From Porogramme epimiltina (Eukaryota > Basidiomycota > Agaricomycetes > Polyporales > Polyporaceae): DNA of 64,000 nucleotides. Location of the stretch: assembly GCA_900155495.1 (NCBI GenBank), contig FTLJ01000739.1, forward strand, positions 26,273 through 90,272, given 5' to 3'. Of this stretch, positions 24,921-35,626 are shown in pieces. The position numbers and the translations under genes are program-made. The number at the start of each line of letters is the position of its first letter. Within the stretch, counting starts at the first letter, position 1. The notes beneath the pieces were generated by a model that was not told where the DNA came from, ran no database searches, and worked only from the letters and a program-made list of their open reading frames with translations.

Positions 24921-25784
24921 ATGACGGAGCCTATCGTCTTCTACGACTTCCCCAGCCTCGAAATCGGCGCGTGGAACCCGAACACCTGGAAGACGCGGTG
25001 AGTAACTCCCGCGACCCTTGGCAGCAGCGCTATTACAAGTGCCCACGTGCTGACGTCACCCTGCAGGTACACCTTGAACATCAAGGGCATTCCCTACAAG
25101 ACGGTGTGGGTCGAGTACCCCGATGTCGAGGCGCTCTGCAAAAAGATCGGCGCCCCGCCCACGGGCAAGAAGCCCGACGGCGCGCCGCTCTACACCCTCC
25201 CCACGATCTTCGACCCCAACACCTCCAAGGCCGTGTCCGACTCCGCCTTGATCGTGCGCTACCTCGACGCCACCTACCCCGCGGCGGGGCCGACGCTCGT
25301 GCCGCCCGCGCTCGACGCGCTCCTCGCCGCGTTCCAGGACGCGTTCATGGGCGCCGCGTTCGGCACGGGCCACCTCCCCGCCGTGATGCTCCCCGCGGCG
25401 TGCGGCGCGCTCAAGCCGCCGAGCTACGCGTACTTCAAGGCGACGCGCGAGGCGATGCTCGGTCCGCTCGATGAGCTCGCGCCCGCGGGCAGCGAGAAGC
25501 GCACTACGCACTGGGCGGGAGTCGCCAAGACGTTCGGGGAGGTCATCGGCGCGGGCTGGATGGGCAAGAGCCCCGACGGGAAGGAGCGGCTCTTCTTTAT
25601 GGGCGGGGACACGCTCTGCTACGCGGACGTGACCATCGCTGGGTTCCTGAAGTGCATTCAGAAGCTGACGACGCCGGAGGAGTGGACGAACGTGATGTCC
25701 TGGGACAATGGGCGTTGGGCGCGGTTCATGGAGGCGTTCAAGCCCTACGAAGCCGAGGACGCCGGCAGCGTTGTGGAACTTTGA
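24921..25784 (+). CDS. Glutathione S-transferase, fungal etherase-like (FuA type), array copy 1
   Basis: Two exons (24921-24997, 25067-25784) encode 264 residues. The N-terminal half is a thioredoxin-like GST domain: EPIVFYDFPS, then GAWNPNTWKTR at residues 16-26, YTLNIKGIPYKTVWVEYPDVE, a proline-containing YTLPTIFDPN, and SDSALIVRYLD (the usual glutathione-contacting Asp-Ser pair). A helical C-terminal domain follows, with GSEKR near the middle and MGGDTLCYADVTIAGFLKC. This resembles bacterial LigE/LigF etherases and the fungal class A GSTs of white-rot fungi. Proteins of that class are soluble and handle or bind phenolic ligands. The position where etherase-like GSTs often have a catalytic Ser is Asn19 here. 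The single intron interrupts the codon for Arg26 (phase 2), as in every other copy in the window. Confidence 0.85.
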
Positions 25785-26169
25785 AGAACGATCGCAAGAC
25801 GATCATCAGTGTTGTACGATTACCCACGCCCTTAGCCTGACAAATACATTGCGTCGCGTCGAACGTCCTGAGAGAAGCTGCGCGGTTCACCGATACCTCC
25901 GGCGCTCCGCAAACGCGTGTTTCAAGATTTCCGTACACCATGGTCTGAGCAGGTCCAGTACCTTGTCATGACAGCATTTTTGGCCTTCGCGAAAGCTCGA
26001 GACCTATATTAGTTGGTCCCAGGCTCTGTGGAAGATAATACTCATTGACGAAGCGGCCCGCACCATCACCATACAGCAGACTCTAAGCACCTGCGTTGGG
26101 TATTTAACAGCCCACATCATACCTACTACCACTGGAAAGCGCACCCAGCATCCCACCCAGCCATCCAGG
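25785..26169. other. Intergenic between GST copies 1 and 2
   Basis: About 385 bp; no gene or clear element recognised. Confidence 0.4.
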
Positions 26170-27026
26170 ATGTCCGAACCCATCCTCTTCTATGACTTTG
26201 CTAGTCAAATTGGCGCATGGAGTCCACACGCTTGGAAAATACGGTGAGTCGTACCATTAATCCACTCGGACTCCAAAATCACAACACTTACCACCATCAC
26301 CCTCAAGGATCGCCCTCAATTTGAAGGGCATCGCGTACAAGACCGTTTGGGTGGAGTACCTGGACATCGCCCCCCTCTGCAAGAAGATCGGGGTAGGCCC
26401 GACTACTAAGTACTAAGTACCCGGACGGCTCCCCTCAATACACCCTCCCTGCCATATATGACCCGAACACGTCGACGGCCGTGGTCGACTCGGCCGCGAT
26501 CGTGCGCTACCTCGAGAAGACGTATCCATCCGCTGGGCCCATACTCCTCCCGCCCACGCTTGACCCGTTTCAGGAAGCCTTCTGGGCCGCGTTCGCGGGA
26601 ACTCTGTTTGGCGGGGGCCACCTCGTCGCGCTCACATTACCTCCCGTGTGCGCCGCGATGCCCCCGCGCAGCGCGGATGCCTTTCAGCATGCGCGCGAGG
26701 CCCTTCATGGCCCCGTGGACGTCCTCGCACCTCCAGGGAGCCAGAAGCGTGCGGCCCATTGGGAGGGCTTACAGGCGGCGCTCGGCACCATCGCGTCTTG
26801 GCTTGGGAAGGCGGCAGACGGGAAGGAGAGGCTCCTCTTCCTGGGCGGGGAGGATATCTGCTACGCAGACGTGACTGTCGCGGGGTTCGTGAAGTGCATA
26901 CAGAAACTTACGCCACCAGAGGAGTGGGAAGCTGTGAAGACTTGGGATGGAGGGAGGTGGGGTCGATTCATGGAGGCATTCCAGCCGTACGAGCTTGAAG
27001 ATGTTGGTATTCCTGTAGATTTATGA
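26170..27026 (+). pseudogene. Frameshifted FuA-type GST, array copy 2
   Basis: Exon 1 (26170-26243, MSEPILFYDFASQIGAWSPHAWKIR) and the start of exon 2 (from about 26309) read normally through CKKIGVGPTTKY, then hit a TAA. The cause is a 7-bp tandem duplication, ACTAAGT twice at 26405-26418. Downstream of it another frame continues uninterrupted to the stop at 27026 with all family motifs (YTLPAIYDPN, VDSAAIVRYLEKTYP, LLFLGGEDICYADVTVAGF). The lesion is therefore single and looks recent; a sequencing error is possible. Unlike copies 1 and 4-7 it has Ser in the WSPHAW motif. A decayed relative lies inverted near 50 kb. Confidence 0.8.
26405..26418 (+). repeat. 7-bp tandem duplication that breaks GST copy 2
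   Basis: ACTAAGT ACTAAGT. Ignoring one unit would restore agreement with the sister genes at this point; both units are present in the sequence given. Confidence 0.85.
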
Positions 27027-27359
27027 GTATCACTGTATGCGCATGTCAGGGGAACAGGTATACTCCCTTTGCTTATCGTCCGACGTCAATGTTGAACTTT
27101 GGATCACCTGAAATATTTCAATCAGAGTCGATACGGGCCCCATTACTCCCGGGGGATCCGATGGTGCCGGAGACTGCAATGTCCCTCCGCCCACCAGCTG
27201 ACCAACGAGTCAAGCTGGGGTTCAATATTCAATCATTGGGCATCAACCCCCGGAGCCGCATCTGACTAAGAGCATCGAACTGCGGTCAGCAATGAGTGGT
27301 ATTCAAGTAGGATGGACAACGGCAGTGATCCGCGAACAGTCCCCCCGTAAACTCCAACC
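27027..27359 (+). promoter_or_regulatory. Promoter region of GST copy 3, conserved with the inverted copy
   Basis: Several blocks match the region upstream of the inverted GST (49624-49944, read on the minus strand): GATGGTGCCGGAGACTGC against GACGGTGCCGGAAACTGC, AGCCGCATCTGACTAA identical, and GTAAACTCCAACCATG against GTAAACCCCAATCATG at the start codon. The conserved pieces are candidates for regulatory sites, though recent duplication alone could explain them. Confidence 0.55.
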
Positions 27360-28203
27360 ATGCTCCAGCCCATAGTCTTCTACGACATCCCCAGTAACTC
27401 TAAAGCAAAGGCATGGTCCCCTAACACTTGGAAGACGCGGTGAGCCGTTTCCATTCGCCTTATTGGAAGCCCCCATAACTAATTCTTAGCGGGATAGATA
27501 CACCCTTAACGTCAAGGGACTCCCCTACAAGACTGTATGGGTTGAGTACCCTGACATAGAGCCTCTTTGTAAGAAGATCGGCGCCGCCGCGACCGAGAAT
27601 AACCGCAACGGGTCATTGCTCTACACTCTCCCGGTCATCTACGACCCCAACACGGAGACCATCGTGCCCGACTCGGGCGCAATCGTGCGGTACTTGGACA
27701 AGACGTACCCAGATACCCCCACCCTCATCCCACCCCAGGCAGACACGCTCATCGCCGCGTTCGAGCGTGCGTTCTGGGGTGCCCACAAGCCAGACTGGGG
27801 TTTCGTCCCCATCATCATGCGTGCGGCGTTCAGCCAGCTTCGCGCAGGCAGCCAACCGTTCTTCCGGGAGACGCGTGAGAAGGAGCTCGGACGGCTCGAA
27901 GACCTCGCGCCCGACGGGAGCGAGAAGCGGGAGGAGTGCTGGGTGAAGACGGAGCGAGCGTTGGGAAACGTCGCAAAGTGGTGGGAGGCGGACGGGAAGG
28001 AAAAGACGTTCGTCATGGGCGACGTCGTTTCATACGCGGACATCATCGTCGCCAGCTGGTTCCTCTGGTTCAGAGAAGGTCTAGGTGAAGAGAGCGCAGA
28101 GTGGAAAAGGATGATGGGATGGCACAACGGACGGTGGGCGCGGATCCTGGCGGCGTTGGAAAAGTATTCTGCGGTGGACGAGGGAGAAGACCTTCAGCTC
28201 TGA
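27360..28203 (+). CDS. FuA-type GST, array copy 3 (Ser-type motif)
   Basis: Two exons (27360-27439, 27498-28203) give 261 residues. The first exon is MLQPIVFYDIPSNSKAKAW then SPNTWKTR, so Ser occupies the putative catalytic position. The middle of the protein differs from its array neighbours: PDSGAIVRYLDKTYPDTPTL, a RETREKELGRLEDLAPDGSEKR segment, and MGDVVSYADIIVASWFLWF in place of MGG...CYADVTVAGFLK. It ends KYSAVDEGEDLQL. These differences are shared with the inverted copy at 48764-49623, its closest relative here. By motif it looks nearer to described Phanerochaete FuA enzymes than the other array copies, but that is from memory. Confidence 0.85.
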
Positions 28204-28595
28204 AGCGCGCACGCCGCAGGCGCTCAATTGTACTAATAGATCAAGTTGTAGACTGTGTAAAGCCTGGCCATTGAAGTCGGCGCACACTTCCATGTGCGAC
28301 CAATCACTATACTTAACATTGTCACTACCTCCCAAGCTCCATGGTTGACACCATGATCTGTCCGGCGATAGACTACACGAGGAAAGGGGGTTCTATCTGT
28401 TATCAATCGAGTCAAGTCCCAAGGCGCGTGTAGAATCCATTATCAAACGGCGAAGAACAGTGTCACAGTAGGACGCCGCAGGTATGTCAGCATAAGCCGT
28501 GTGGTTGACTAAGCACAACCATACCACGTCCTTCGGGTAAGTAATCGGGCGTACATAGACCTGTCGTGAGCAGGAACATGCAAAAATCACCCGCG
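28204..28595. other. Intergenic between GST copies 3 and 4
   Basis: About 390 bp; nothing recognised. Confidence 0.4.
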
Positions 28596-29462
28596 ATGTC
28601 TTCGGAGCCTATCGTTTTCTATGACTTTGCGACTTGCAACTTGGCTTTGAAGGGTTGGAATCCGAACACCTGGAAGACGCGGTGAGTTCTCTGGCTAGGG
28701 AGGGCTGTGGCTAGGTGCTTACAAAGATATGCCAGATACACACTCAACATCAAGGGCATACCGTATAGGACGGTTTGGGTTGAATACCCTGACGTAGAGG
28801 CGCTCTGCAAGAAGATTGGTGCACCCCCGACCGGCACACGCATAGACGGCTCCTCGCTATACACACTCCCCACCATTTATGACCCCAACACCGAGCAGGC
28901 AATCTCGGACTCCGCTGCAATTGCACGCTACCTCGACAAGACCTACCCCTCCAAGGGCCCCATTCTGATCCCTCCCGAGACCGATGCCCTCCAGGCAGCC
29001 TTCCAGGCAGCCTTTCTTTCCGCTACCTTCATCACCGCCACGTTCGTCAAGGGCCCATTCGGGCCAATCATCTTGCCCCCAACGTGCGCGGTGCTCAATC
29101 CCCGCAGCGACGAGTATTTCCGGCGGGAGCGCGGCGACGTTTTCGGGCCGCTGGACGAACTCGCCCCCTTCGGAAGCGAAAAGCGTGCCAAGCACTGGAG
29201 AGACCTGAGGAAGGTCTATAGCATGTTCGCAGGTTGGCTCGGAACCGACATGGACGGAAAGGAGAGGCTGTTCTTCATGGGAGGAGAGGGAATCTGTTAT
29301 GCGGATGTGACGCTGGCCGGGTTCTTCAAAAGCATGCAAAAGGTGTTGCCGGCGGAGGAGTGGGATGATTTGACGACGTGGGATGGAGGACGATGGGCGA
29401 GGTTCATGGAGAAGTTCCAGCCATACGAAGCCGTTGATTCTGGTAGTGTTCTCGAGCTCTAG
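28596..29462 (+). CDS. FuA-type GST, array copy 4
   Basis: Two exons (28596-28681, 28736-29462) give 270 residues. The motif is KGWNPNTWKTR (Asn at the key position). The exon 2 start YTLNIKGIPYRTVWVEYPDV, the SDSAAIARYLDKTYPSKGP segment and the tail KFQPYEAVDSGSVLEL group it with copies 1, 5 and 6. A five-residue insertion around FITATFVKGPFGPIIL makes the C-terminal domain slightly longer than in its sisters. An in-frame ATG six codons upstream (28578) is possible, but the family starts M-x-EP. Confidence 0.84.
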
Positions 29463-29957
29463 GAGCCCAATGAGTAATTGCATAGTGGTTTGTTCAAATC
29501 AGCGATCGGTGAACCGCTTCGGCGACTTACTAAGTAGGTGCACTGCTTTCAAACACCATAGGCCCGCGTGACATGCTAGACTGTGACTACTCCGTTCACT
29601 AGACGTTCAAGGGTCTCTTTTCCTCGTAGCAAGGGTACAGGTCGAGTGGAACATACTTACATGCCTATAACATGCGACTTTGGGGGTGAAGATTAGGGTA
29701 TCTGAGTCCAACAAATCACTGGGACAGCAACCGTCCTCGGATACGCGTGAGTACTAGAGCGATGGTATGCCGGCTTACATTGGGCCCCCTCTAAGTACGC
29801 AGCAGTTCTAAGACGGTGATCTGTCAGCACATTAGATGAGTCATCATCGTTTCTCCGGCTAGCGGGGTGTGTGAAATACTAGGAAACGAGTGCTAACTAT
29901 CAGTATAAAACTCACAGCAATGTAGGGCATTACGCAACCTTGAAGCAACGCTACGCA
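29463..29957. other. Intergenic between GST copies 4 and 5
   Basis: About 495 bp, holding the TATA element of copy 5 near its right end; otherwise nothing recognised. Confidence 0.45.
29904..29910 (+). promoter_or_regulatory. TATA box of GST copy 5
   Basis: TATAAAA, 48 bp before the start codon. Confidence 0.5.
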
Positions 29958-30803
29958 ATGACGGAGCCCATCATCTTCTACGACTTCCCTGCTCGCGACC
30001 CTGCATTGAACGGATGGAACATGAACACCTGGAAGACACGGTAAGTTCAACCCCCCATGTTTCTAGCAAACATACTCACCGAACGCGGTAGTTATACCCT
30101 AAACATCAAGGGGATATCGTACAAGACTGTCTGGGTCGAGTTTCCGGACGTTGAGGCTCTTTGCAAGAAGATAGGCGCAGTGCCCACAGGCACCCGCAGA
30201 GATGGCTCTCCGCTCTACACGCTGCCGGCCATCCACGACCCGAACACCGGGAAGGTCGTAGCCGACTCCGCGGCCATCGTCCGCTATCTCGACAAGACTT
30301 ACCCCAACAAAGGCCCCATCCTTGTCCCACCCGGGACTGACGCCCTCCACTCCGCCTTCCACGATGCCTTCATGGGTGCCACTTTCGGCGGGAAGGCCCA
30401 TCTCGCGGTCCTCGCTGTGCCTCCAGCCAGCCAGATCCTCAACCCGCGGAGCCTCGAATATATCGTTCGGGAGCGCGAGCCTGTACTGGGCAAGCTCGAC
30501 ACGCTCGCGCCGTATGGGAGCGAGAAGCGCGCGGAGCACTGGAAGGAGCTGCAGAAGACGATGAGCAAGTTCACGGGCTGGCTCGGCTCGGAGGACGGGG
30601 AGGAGCGACTGCTCTTTATGGGCGGGAGCGAGATTTGCTTCGCTGACGTGACCGTGGCCGGCACTTTGAAGTTGATCCAGACGGTGTTGCCGGCGGAGGA
30701 GTGGAAGGACGTCATGACTTGGGACGGGGGGCGGTGGACCCGGTTTATGGACGCGTTCAAGCCGTACGAAACCGTAGATTCGGGTAGTATTCTACAGCTC
30801 TGA
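29958..30803 (+). CDS. FuA-type GST, array copy 5
   Basis: Two exons (29958-30040, 30092-30803) give 264 residues. The motif is NGWNMNTWKTR, so Asn replaces the expected Ser and the usual proline after it is Met. It shares FMGATFGGK and MGGSEICFADVTVAGTLK with copy 6; the two are each other's nearest array relatives by eye. The tail is FKPYETVDSGSILQL. The reading frame is complete. Confidence 0.84.
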
Positions 30804-31329
30804 GGGTCGATTGTATTGAACGTTAGGTCACTTCGTTGACGTCAGACGAACGCTGGTATGGATTACTTACCGAGAAATGTATGAAGATACCACTTTCTTG
30901 TACTATCGCAGACGAACATTATGGCTCCTCCGCGAATGACAACAAGAGATATATCTTCTCTCTGTAATCCTTTCCTCCAACGTAGGCAAGAGACAAATGG
31001 GCAAATGTACACTTGTTTCGCGACGCTACTGTGGATGAGAAGGAGGCCCTCTCGTCAGCTCACGGCCGCCGTGGCCCGAACAAGCCGTCTTGCATGTGGT
31101 GTACTATGCATCTTCGGACATGAGTGGGTAGTGACAGCACATCGGCATTATGCTGGATGCCTTGCAAGACCTTACGACGAAGCGATTGTAGGGTGGCCTG
31201 TCGGTATGGCAGGTGGGTTATATGACTGAATGGACGTACGTACGGACACGGACCGAGTTTCCGCAGCAGTTATATACGCCCGTAGCATGGGGTAGGTGCT
31301 AAGCAGTCTTGACCAGATTCATCACAATC
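30804..31329. other. Intergenic between GST copies 5 and 6
   Basis: About 525 bp. A chance-looking 102-codon frame at 30921-31229 has no recognisable motif. The TATA element of copy 6 lies near the right end. Confidence 0.45.
31271..31276 (+). promoter_or_regulatory. TATA-like element of GST copy 6
   Basis: TATATA, about 54-59 bp before the start codon at 31330. Confidence 0.4.
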
Positions 31330-32198
31330 ATGCTCGCCGAACCTATCGTCTTTTACGACTTTGCAATTCCCGACGTCAAGTTGAGCGGGTGGAATTTGAA
31401 CACCTGGAAGATACGGTTAGTCCTATATGTGACTTCGAGTGCTGAAGCTAACGTTTGTACTCACTGGGTGACGGCTTCAGGTACGCGCTCAACATCAAAG
31501 GGGTACCATACGAAACGGTCTGGGTCGAATACCCGGACGTTGAAGCGCTGTCCAAGAAGATTGGTGCGATGCCAACAGGAACGCGCAAGTCGGACAGCGC
31601 ACCATGGTACACGCTGCCGGTGATCTACGACCCCAACAGCGAGAAGGTCATCGCGGATTCTGCCACAATCGTGCGCTACCTCGACAAAACCTATCCAGAC
31701 ATGGGGCCCATCCTGATCCCACCCGGAACCGATGCTCTCCATTTTGCCTTTCACGACGCGTTCATGGGAGCGATGTTTGGCGGGAAGGGGCACTTCGCGG
31801 CGCTCACGTTGTCTCCGGCGTGCAAACTCTTCAGCTCACGCAGCGCAGAGTACGTTCGACGCCATCACGGACTCGCGTTGGGGGACATCGACACGTTGGC
31901 GCCATTCGGGAGTGAGAAGCGCGCAGAGCATTGGAGGGACCTGCAAATGACGATGAACAAGTTTGCGGGGTGGCTGCGTGGTGGCGAGGACGGAACGGAA
32001 GAGTTGCTTTTCATGGGTGGGAGCCGAATCTGTTTCGCAGACGTCACGTTGGCCGGCGTCCTGAAGAGCATGCAAAGAGTGCTGCCGGAGGAGGAATGGA
32101 AAGACATTATGAGGTGGGACGGGGGGCGGTGGGCTAGATTTATGGATGCGTTCAGGCCATACGAATTCGTAGATACGGGCAGCCTTGCCCAGCTGTAA
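31330..32198 (+). CDS. FuA-type GST, array copy 6
   Basis: Two exons (31330-31415, 31481-32198) give 267 residues. The motif is SGWNLNTWKIR. Compared with its sisters, the invariant Cys of ALCKKIG is Ser (ALSKKIG). The C-terminal domain carries FMGAMFGGKGHFAALTL and MGGSRICFADVTLAGVLKSM. It is the last of six GST loci in direct tandem before the first methyltransferase gene. Confidence 0.84.
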
Positions 32199-33102
32199 AA
32201 CTTGAAAGGGAGTTGCCGAAAGTATGGTGTTACTCTGTTGCAGTGTATCAGTCTCGTTTGTAGATCAGGTTAAGCTTACAATGATTTGGTAACTTTGGTA
32301 GGGGAAACGCGTTATTAGGTTCCACTGGCTCGTGGACATGTCGACAGAGTCCACTTCGACCAGTCCAGACTAAGTCAAGACGCTAGGCGCTTATATTCCC
32401 ACCCCGATTGTCCATATTAGAACTCAGATTCACGGAGATCAAACTCAGATATCTCCAATGCCGTCACTCGGGGCAATGTAGGCCTATCTTCCTTTGTACC
32501 TCACCAATCGCATATGTGCCGATAGCATGCTTTTGACCACTCAGAGATGTTGGTGAGTGGGGAGGGGGGTGTATGAATTAGTGACAGCACCCTCGAGTGT
32601 CGTACTGGTAAACCCAGCGATTGTGCTAGGGAATGGAAGCCCGAGAAGGTTGCTCGATCGCGGGATCCACACTTAATGGGCCTAGTTGGTGACCGGTGAG
32701 TTGTGCTAACCTCGCCGCTCATTCTTCTCCGCTCACTGCCTCAGTACGTTGTCACCATTTTATCAGTCCTATCGGTCTCTTCAGACAAGAACGCGTGTCA
32801 TGTGGCCGCAGCCTATGGTCATCCGCGACCTCCTCTATTCACATCCCCCTCCTTCGTTACTCACGCTGTCCACTCACCACATTTCCTCGCCACATCAGCC
32901 TAAGCCAGTCCTACGTCCGAACAGAGCGCCGCTGTCCTCGAAGCTGATCCCGTCATCCCGAGAACCATGCGTCCCCCCGTCGCACCCGAAGTCCCCGGGT
33001 CGATCGAGGGATAGTATAAATAACAGCGCCGCTCGGCACACATCTTGCATCCGCTTTTTCAGCACCGTCTCGTATCTTCCACCCACAAGAGCACTGTCGG
33101 CG
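32199..33102. other. Intergenic before methyltransferase 1
   Basis: About 900 bp. Contains GGTGACCGGTGAG at 32688-32700, identical to the site before the FAD monooxygenase gene, and a TATA box near the right end. No gene recognised. Confidence 0.5.
33015..33022 (+). promoter_or_regulatory. TATA box of methyltransferase 1
   Basis: TATAAATA, 81-88 bp before the start codon at 33103. Confidence 0.5.
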
Positions 33103-34314
33103 ATGTCTGAGACATATCGCCCTGGTTGGGACAAGCCCCTTGACCAGTCGCTTTACGCGCCTGGCGAGGAAGAGAAGGCATTCATGAAGGCGACGACCGG
33201 TATTCAAGGCGACGAGGAGCTAAAGGAACATATCCTTGCAGCGCAAGCAAATGCATTTGCGGTGCGTGCATATCTCTGCGAGCGATAGACTGCTCTCTGA
33301 CTTGAGAATATAGCTGTACAAGTATCCATGCATCCGGATGTTCGAATTCATGAGGTGCGTGCCAGCATCCTCAGATGTACGCGTGACCTTCTAACGGGAC
33401 CAATATCCATCATCTTCTCCACCTTCGGGTTCTCGCGCGCTCCAGGCTTAAGATAGCACGCCTCCCGGCATACCCTCAGTTCCTCCAGTTGGGGAAGGAG
33501 CGCGAGAGTGCCCTCTTCCTTGATATGGGATGCTGCTGTAAGTCACCTTCCTCCACGAACTTCGGTTTCCTTTGATGTTGATGGCCGTTGTCCTTCCTGC
33601 GCAGTTGGAAACGATGTTCGCAAGGCCGTGCTCGACGGCTGGCCGGCACAGAACGCAATTGCCTCTGACCTCAGCGGCAGTGAGTGTCCTTCGCGATCTC
33701 ACCAACACCTAACCAGCCCGTAAACCGCGCCCACTGACTCATCTTTCTTCGCACCCCTCGTAATCGTAGAACTATGGGATGCCGGGCACGAGCTCTTCCG
33801 CTCCACACCTGCCTCATTCTCGGTCCCCTTCATCGAGGGTGACATTCTCAACCCCACCTTCCTCGCGCCTGCCCCTCTCCTGCCCACCTCCGCCTCCCCG
33901 CTCCCCGGCGCTGCCCCGGCGCTCTCGTCCGTCACGGCTCTGACCGAACTGCGCGGTCGCCTTTCCGCCATCTTCCTCGGCGCCTTCTTCCATCTTTTCA
34001 CGTTCGAGAAGCAGACCGAGGTCGCGCGGCTCCTCGCGGGGCTGCTCTCACCCGAGCCGGGCTCGATGCTATTCGGTGTGCAGGGCGGGCGCGCTGAGAA
34101 GGGCCTCTGGTGCCCCGCTCCCGGCACGCGGATGAACTGTCACTCCCCCGCGAGCTGGGCGGAAATGTGGGAGGCGCTCTTCGCGGAGGTGGGCGCGAAG
34201 TGCGAGGTGAAGGCGCGTCTACGGAAGGAAATCGGCGGTATCAGCATGTTTGGGACTTACCCAGACAACACCGAGCATTACCACGTCCTGGAGTGGTCTG
34301 TTACCCGGGTGTAG
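33103..34314 (+). CDS. SAM-dependent methyltransferase, AusD-like, copy 1
   Basis: Five exons (33103-33261, 33314-33354, 33446-33537, 33605-33679, 33770-34314) join in phase to 250 residues. The order of motifs matches a fungal class I methyltransferase group that includes meroterpenoid enzymes such as AusD: FMKATTGIQGDEELKEHI, then LYKYPCIRMFEF, RLKIARLPAYPQFLQLGKER, the SAM-binding LFLDMGCCFGNDVRKAV near residue 93, ASDLSGKLWDAGHELFRST, GDIL, and the C-terminal HYHVLEWSVTRV. A substrate cannot be predicted; pathways using this group methylate carboxyl or hydroxyl groups of secondary metabolites. It sits between GST copies 6 and 7 and is a paralogue of the gene at 38411. Confidence 0.86.
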
Positions 34315-34776
34315 AGGCGTGAGGGGGTAGGCTTATAGCACGCTGTTGCTGGAGACGGATTATACTCAGACACATGTACACATAGCTCGGCTGGTGGCAC
34401 CGATTCGGACAATATTGTTTTCTGTATGTGACTTCATAGGTGGCCAAATTAGCCCTTTGTGCAGAACCCTCTTGTCGCTCGATCATACTTGTGACGACCT
34501 AGGGACCGATAGTCGGCTGCCTTAGTGCGGAGCAACATTCCCCAACATCCTCGCCCACCCTACTTACCCAATCGCGAGCGGTAGGGGTTTTCGACCGAGC
34601 GTGCCGCCACTGCTCGCGGTGTTGATCGATCGCGGGCTCTAGGAGGACGCGCGGCCACCCTTCACTCGCGACGCGCGTCCCCTCCACATACCAAGTACAT
34701 GAGTCATTGCCCCATGCTGGAAACTTAAATGCGCACCGCGATATCGGTTCAGTACTCCCACTCGAGCACCACAACC
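34315..34776. other. Intergenic before GST copy 7
   Basis: About 460 bp; nothing recognised. Confidence 0.4.
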
Positions 34777-35626
34777 ATGGAGCCCATTCTTTTCTACGAC
34801 TTCCCAAGCCGCGAGATTGGCGCATGGAACCCCCAAACTTGGAAGACGCGGTAAGCTCTCCTCCCGGTCCCAACGATTTCTCATTGTCATTCAATTGAGG
34901 TCATGTCTTAGGTACACGCTCAACATCAAGGCCATCCCCTACAAGACAATCTGGGTGGAATACCCGGACGTTGAGGCCCTGTGTCAGAAGATCGGCGCCG
35001 CGCCCACCGGCATGCGCGCGTCTGACCCCTCCAAACCGCTCTACACCCTCCCGGCGATCTACGACCCAAACACCCGGCGCGCGCTGTCGGACTCGGCGGC
35101 GATCGTGCGCTACCTCGACGCGACATACCCAGAGATGGGCCCGACGCTCGTCCCGCCCGCGCTCGACGCGCTGCTCGCCGCATTCCACGCTGCGTTCCTT
35201 GGCGCGACATTCGGTGCAGGCCACTTCGGGCCCCTCGTGCTCCTCCCCGCGTGCACGGCGCTCAACTCAACCAGCGCCGCGTACTTCCGGCGCACGCGCG
35301 AGCTCGCGGCTGGCCCGCTTGAGGCTCTCGCACCGCCGGGCAGCGAGAAGCGTGCGGAGCACTGGCGCGGGGCGGAGGCGGCGTTCGGGGCGGTCGCGCG
35401 ATGGCTCGAGGCAGGCGCGGATGGCAAAGAGAGGCTACTCTTTGGGGGTGGGGAGATCTGCTTTGCGGACGTGACGGTTGCGGCGTTCTTGAAGTGCCTA
35501 GAAAAGCTGTTGACACCTGCGGAGTGGGAGGGCGTTCTGTCGTGGAACGACGGGCGGTGGGCGAAGTTCTTGAGCGTGTTCAAGAGCTATCAGGAGGAGG
35601 ACTCCGGAAGCCTCGTGGACCTGTGA
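34777..35626 (+). CDS. FuA-type GST, copy 7, between the two methyltransferases
   Basis: Two exons (34777-34850, 34912-35626) give 262 residues. The motif is GAWNPQTWKTR. The second exon is noticeably GC-rich and groups with copy 1 (LDATYPEMGPTLVPPALDALLAAF in both but for one or two residues). The glycine motif reads GGGEICFADVTVAAFLKC. Copy 1 and copy 7, the two ends of the GST run, are the most alike, so the array may have grown from within or one end may have been copied past the methyltransferase. Confidence 0.84.

Larger units (their letters stand above)
26170..28203 (+). repeat. Two-GST block also present inverted at 48764-50640
   Basis: The order (copy 2 type, about 330 bp spacer, copy 3 type) is repeated in reverse orientation at 50640 down to 48764. 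Spacer lengths are close (333 versus 321 bp) and the spacer sequences align. This indicates an inverted segmental duplication with unequal later decay. Confidence 0.75.

Noticed and set aside
30921..31229. 102-codon plus frame between GST copies 5 and 6
   Set aside because: No motif, no counterpart in the other GST spacers, composition unlike coding neighbours.
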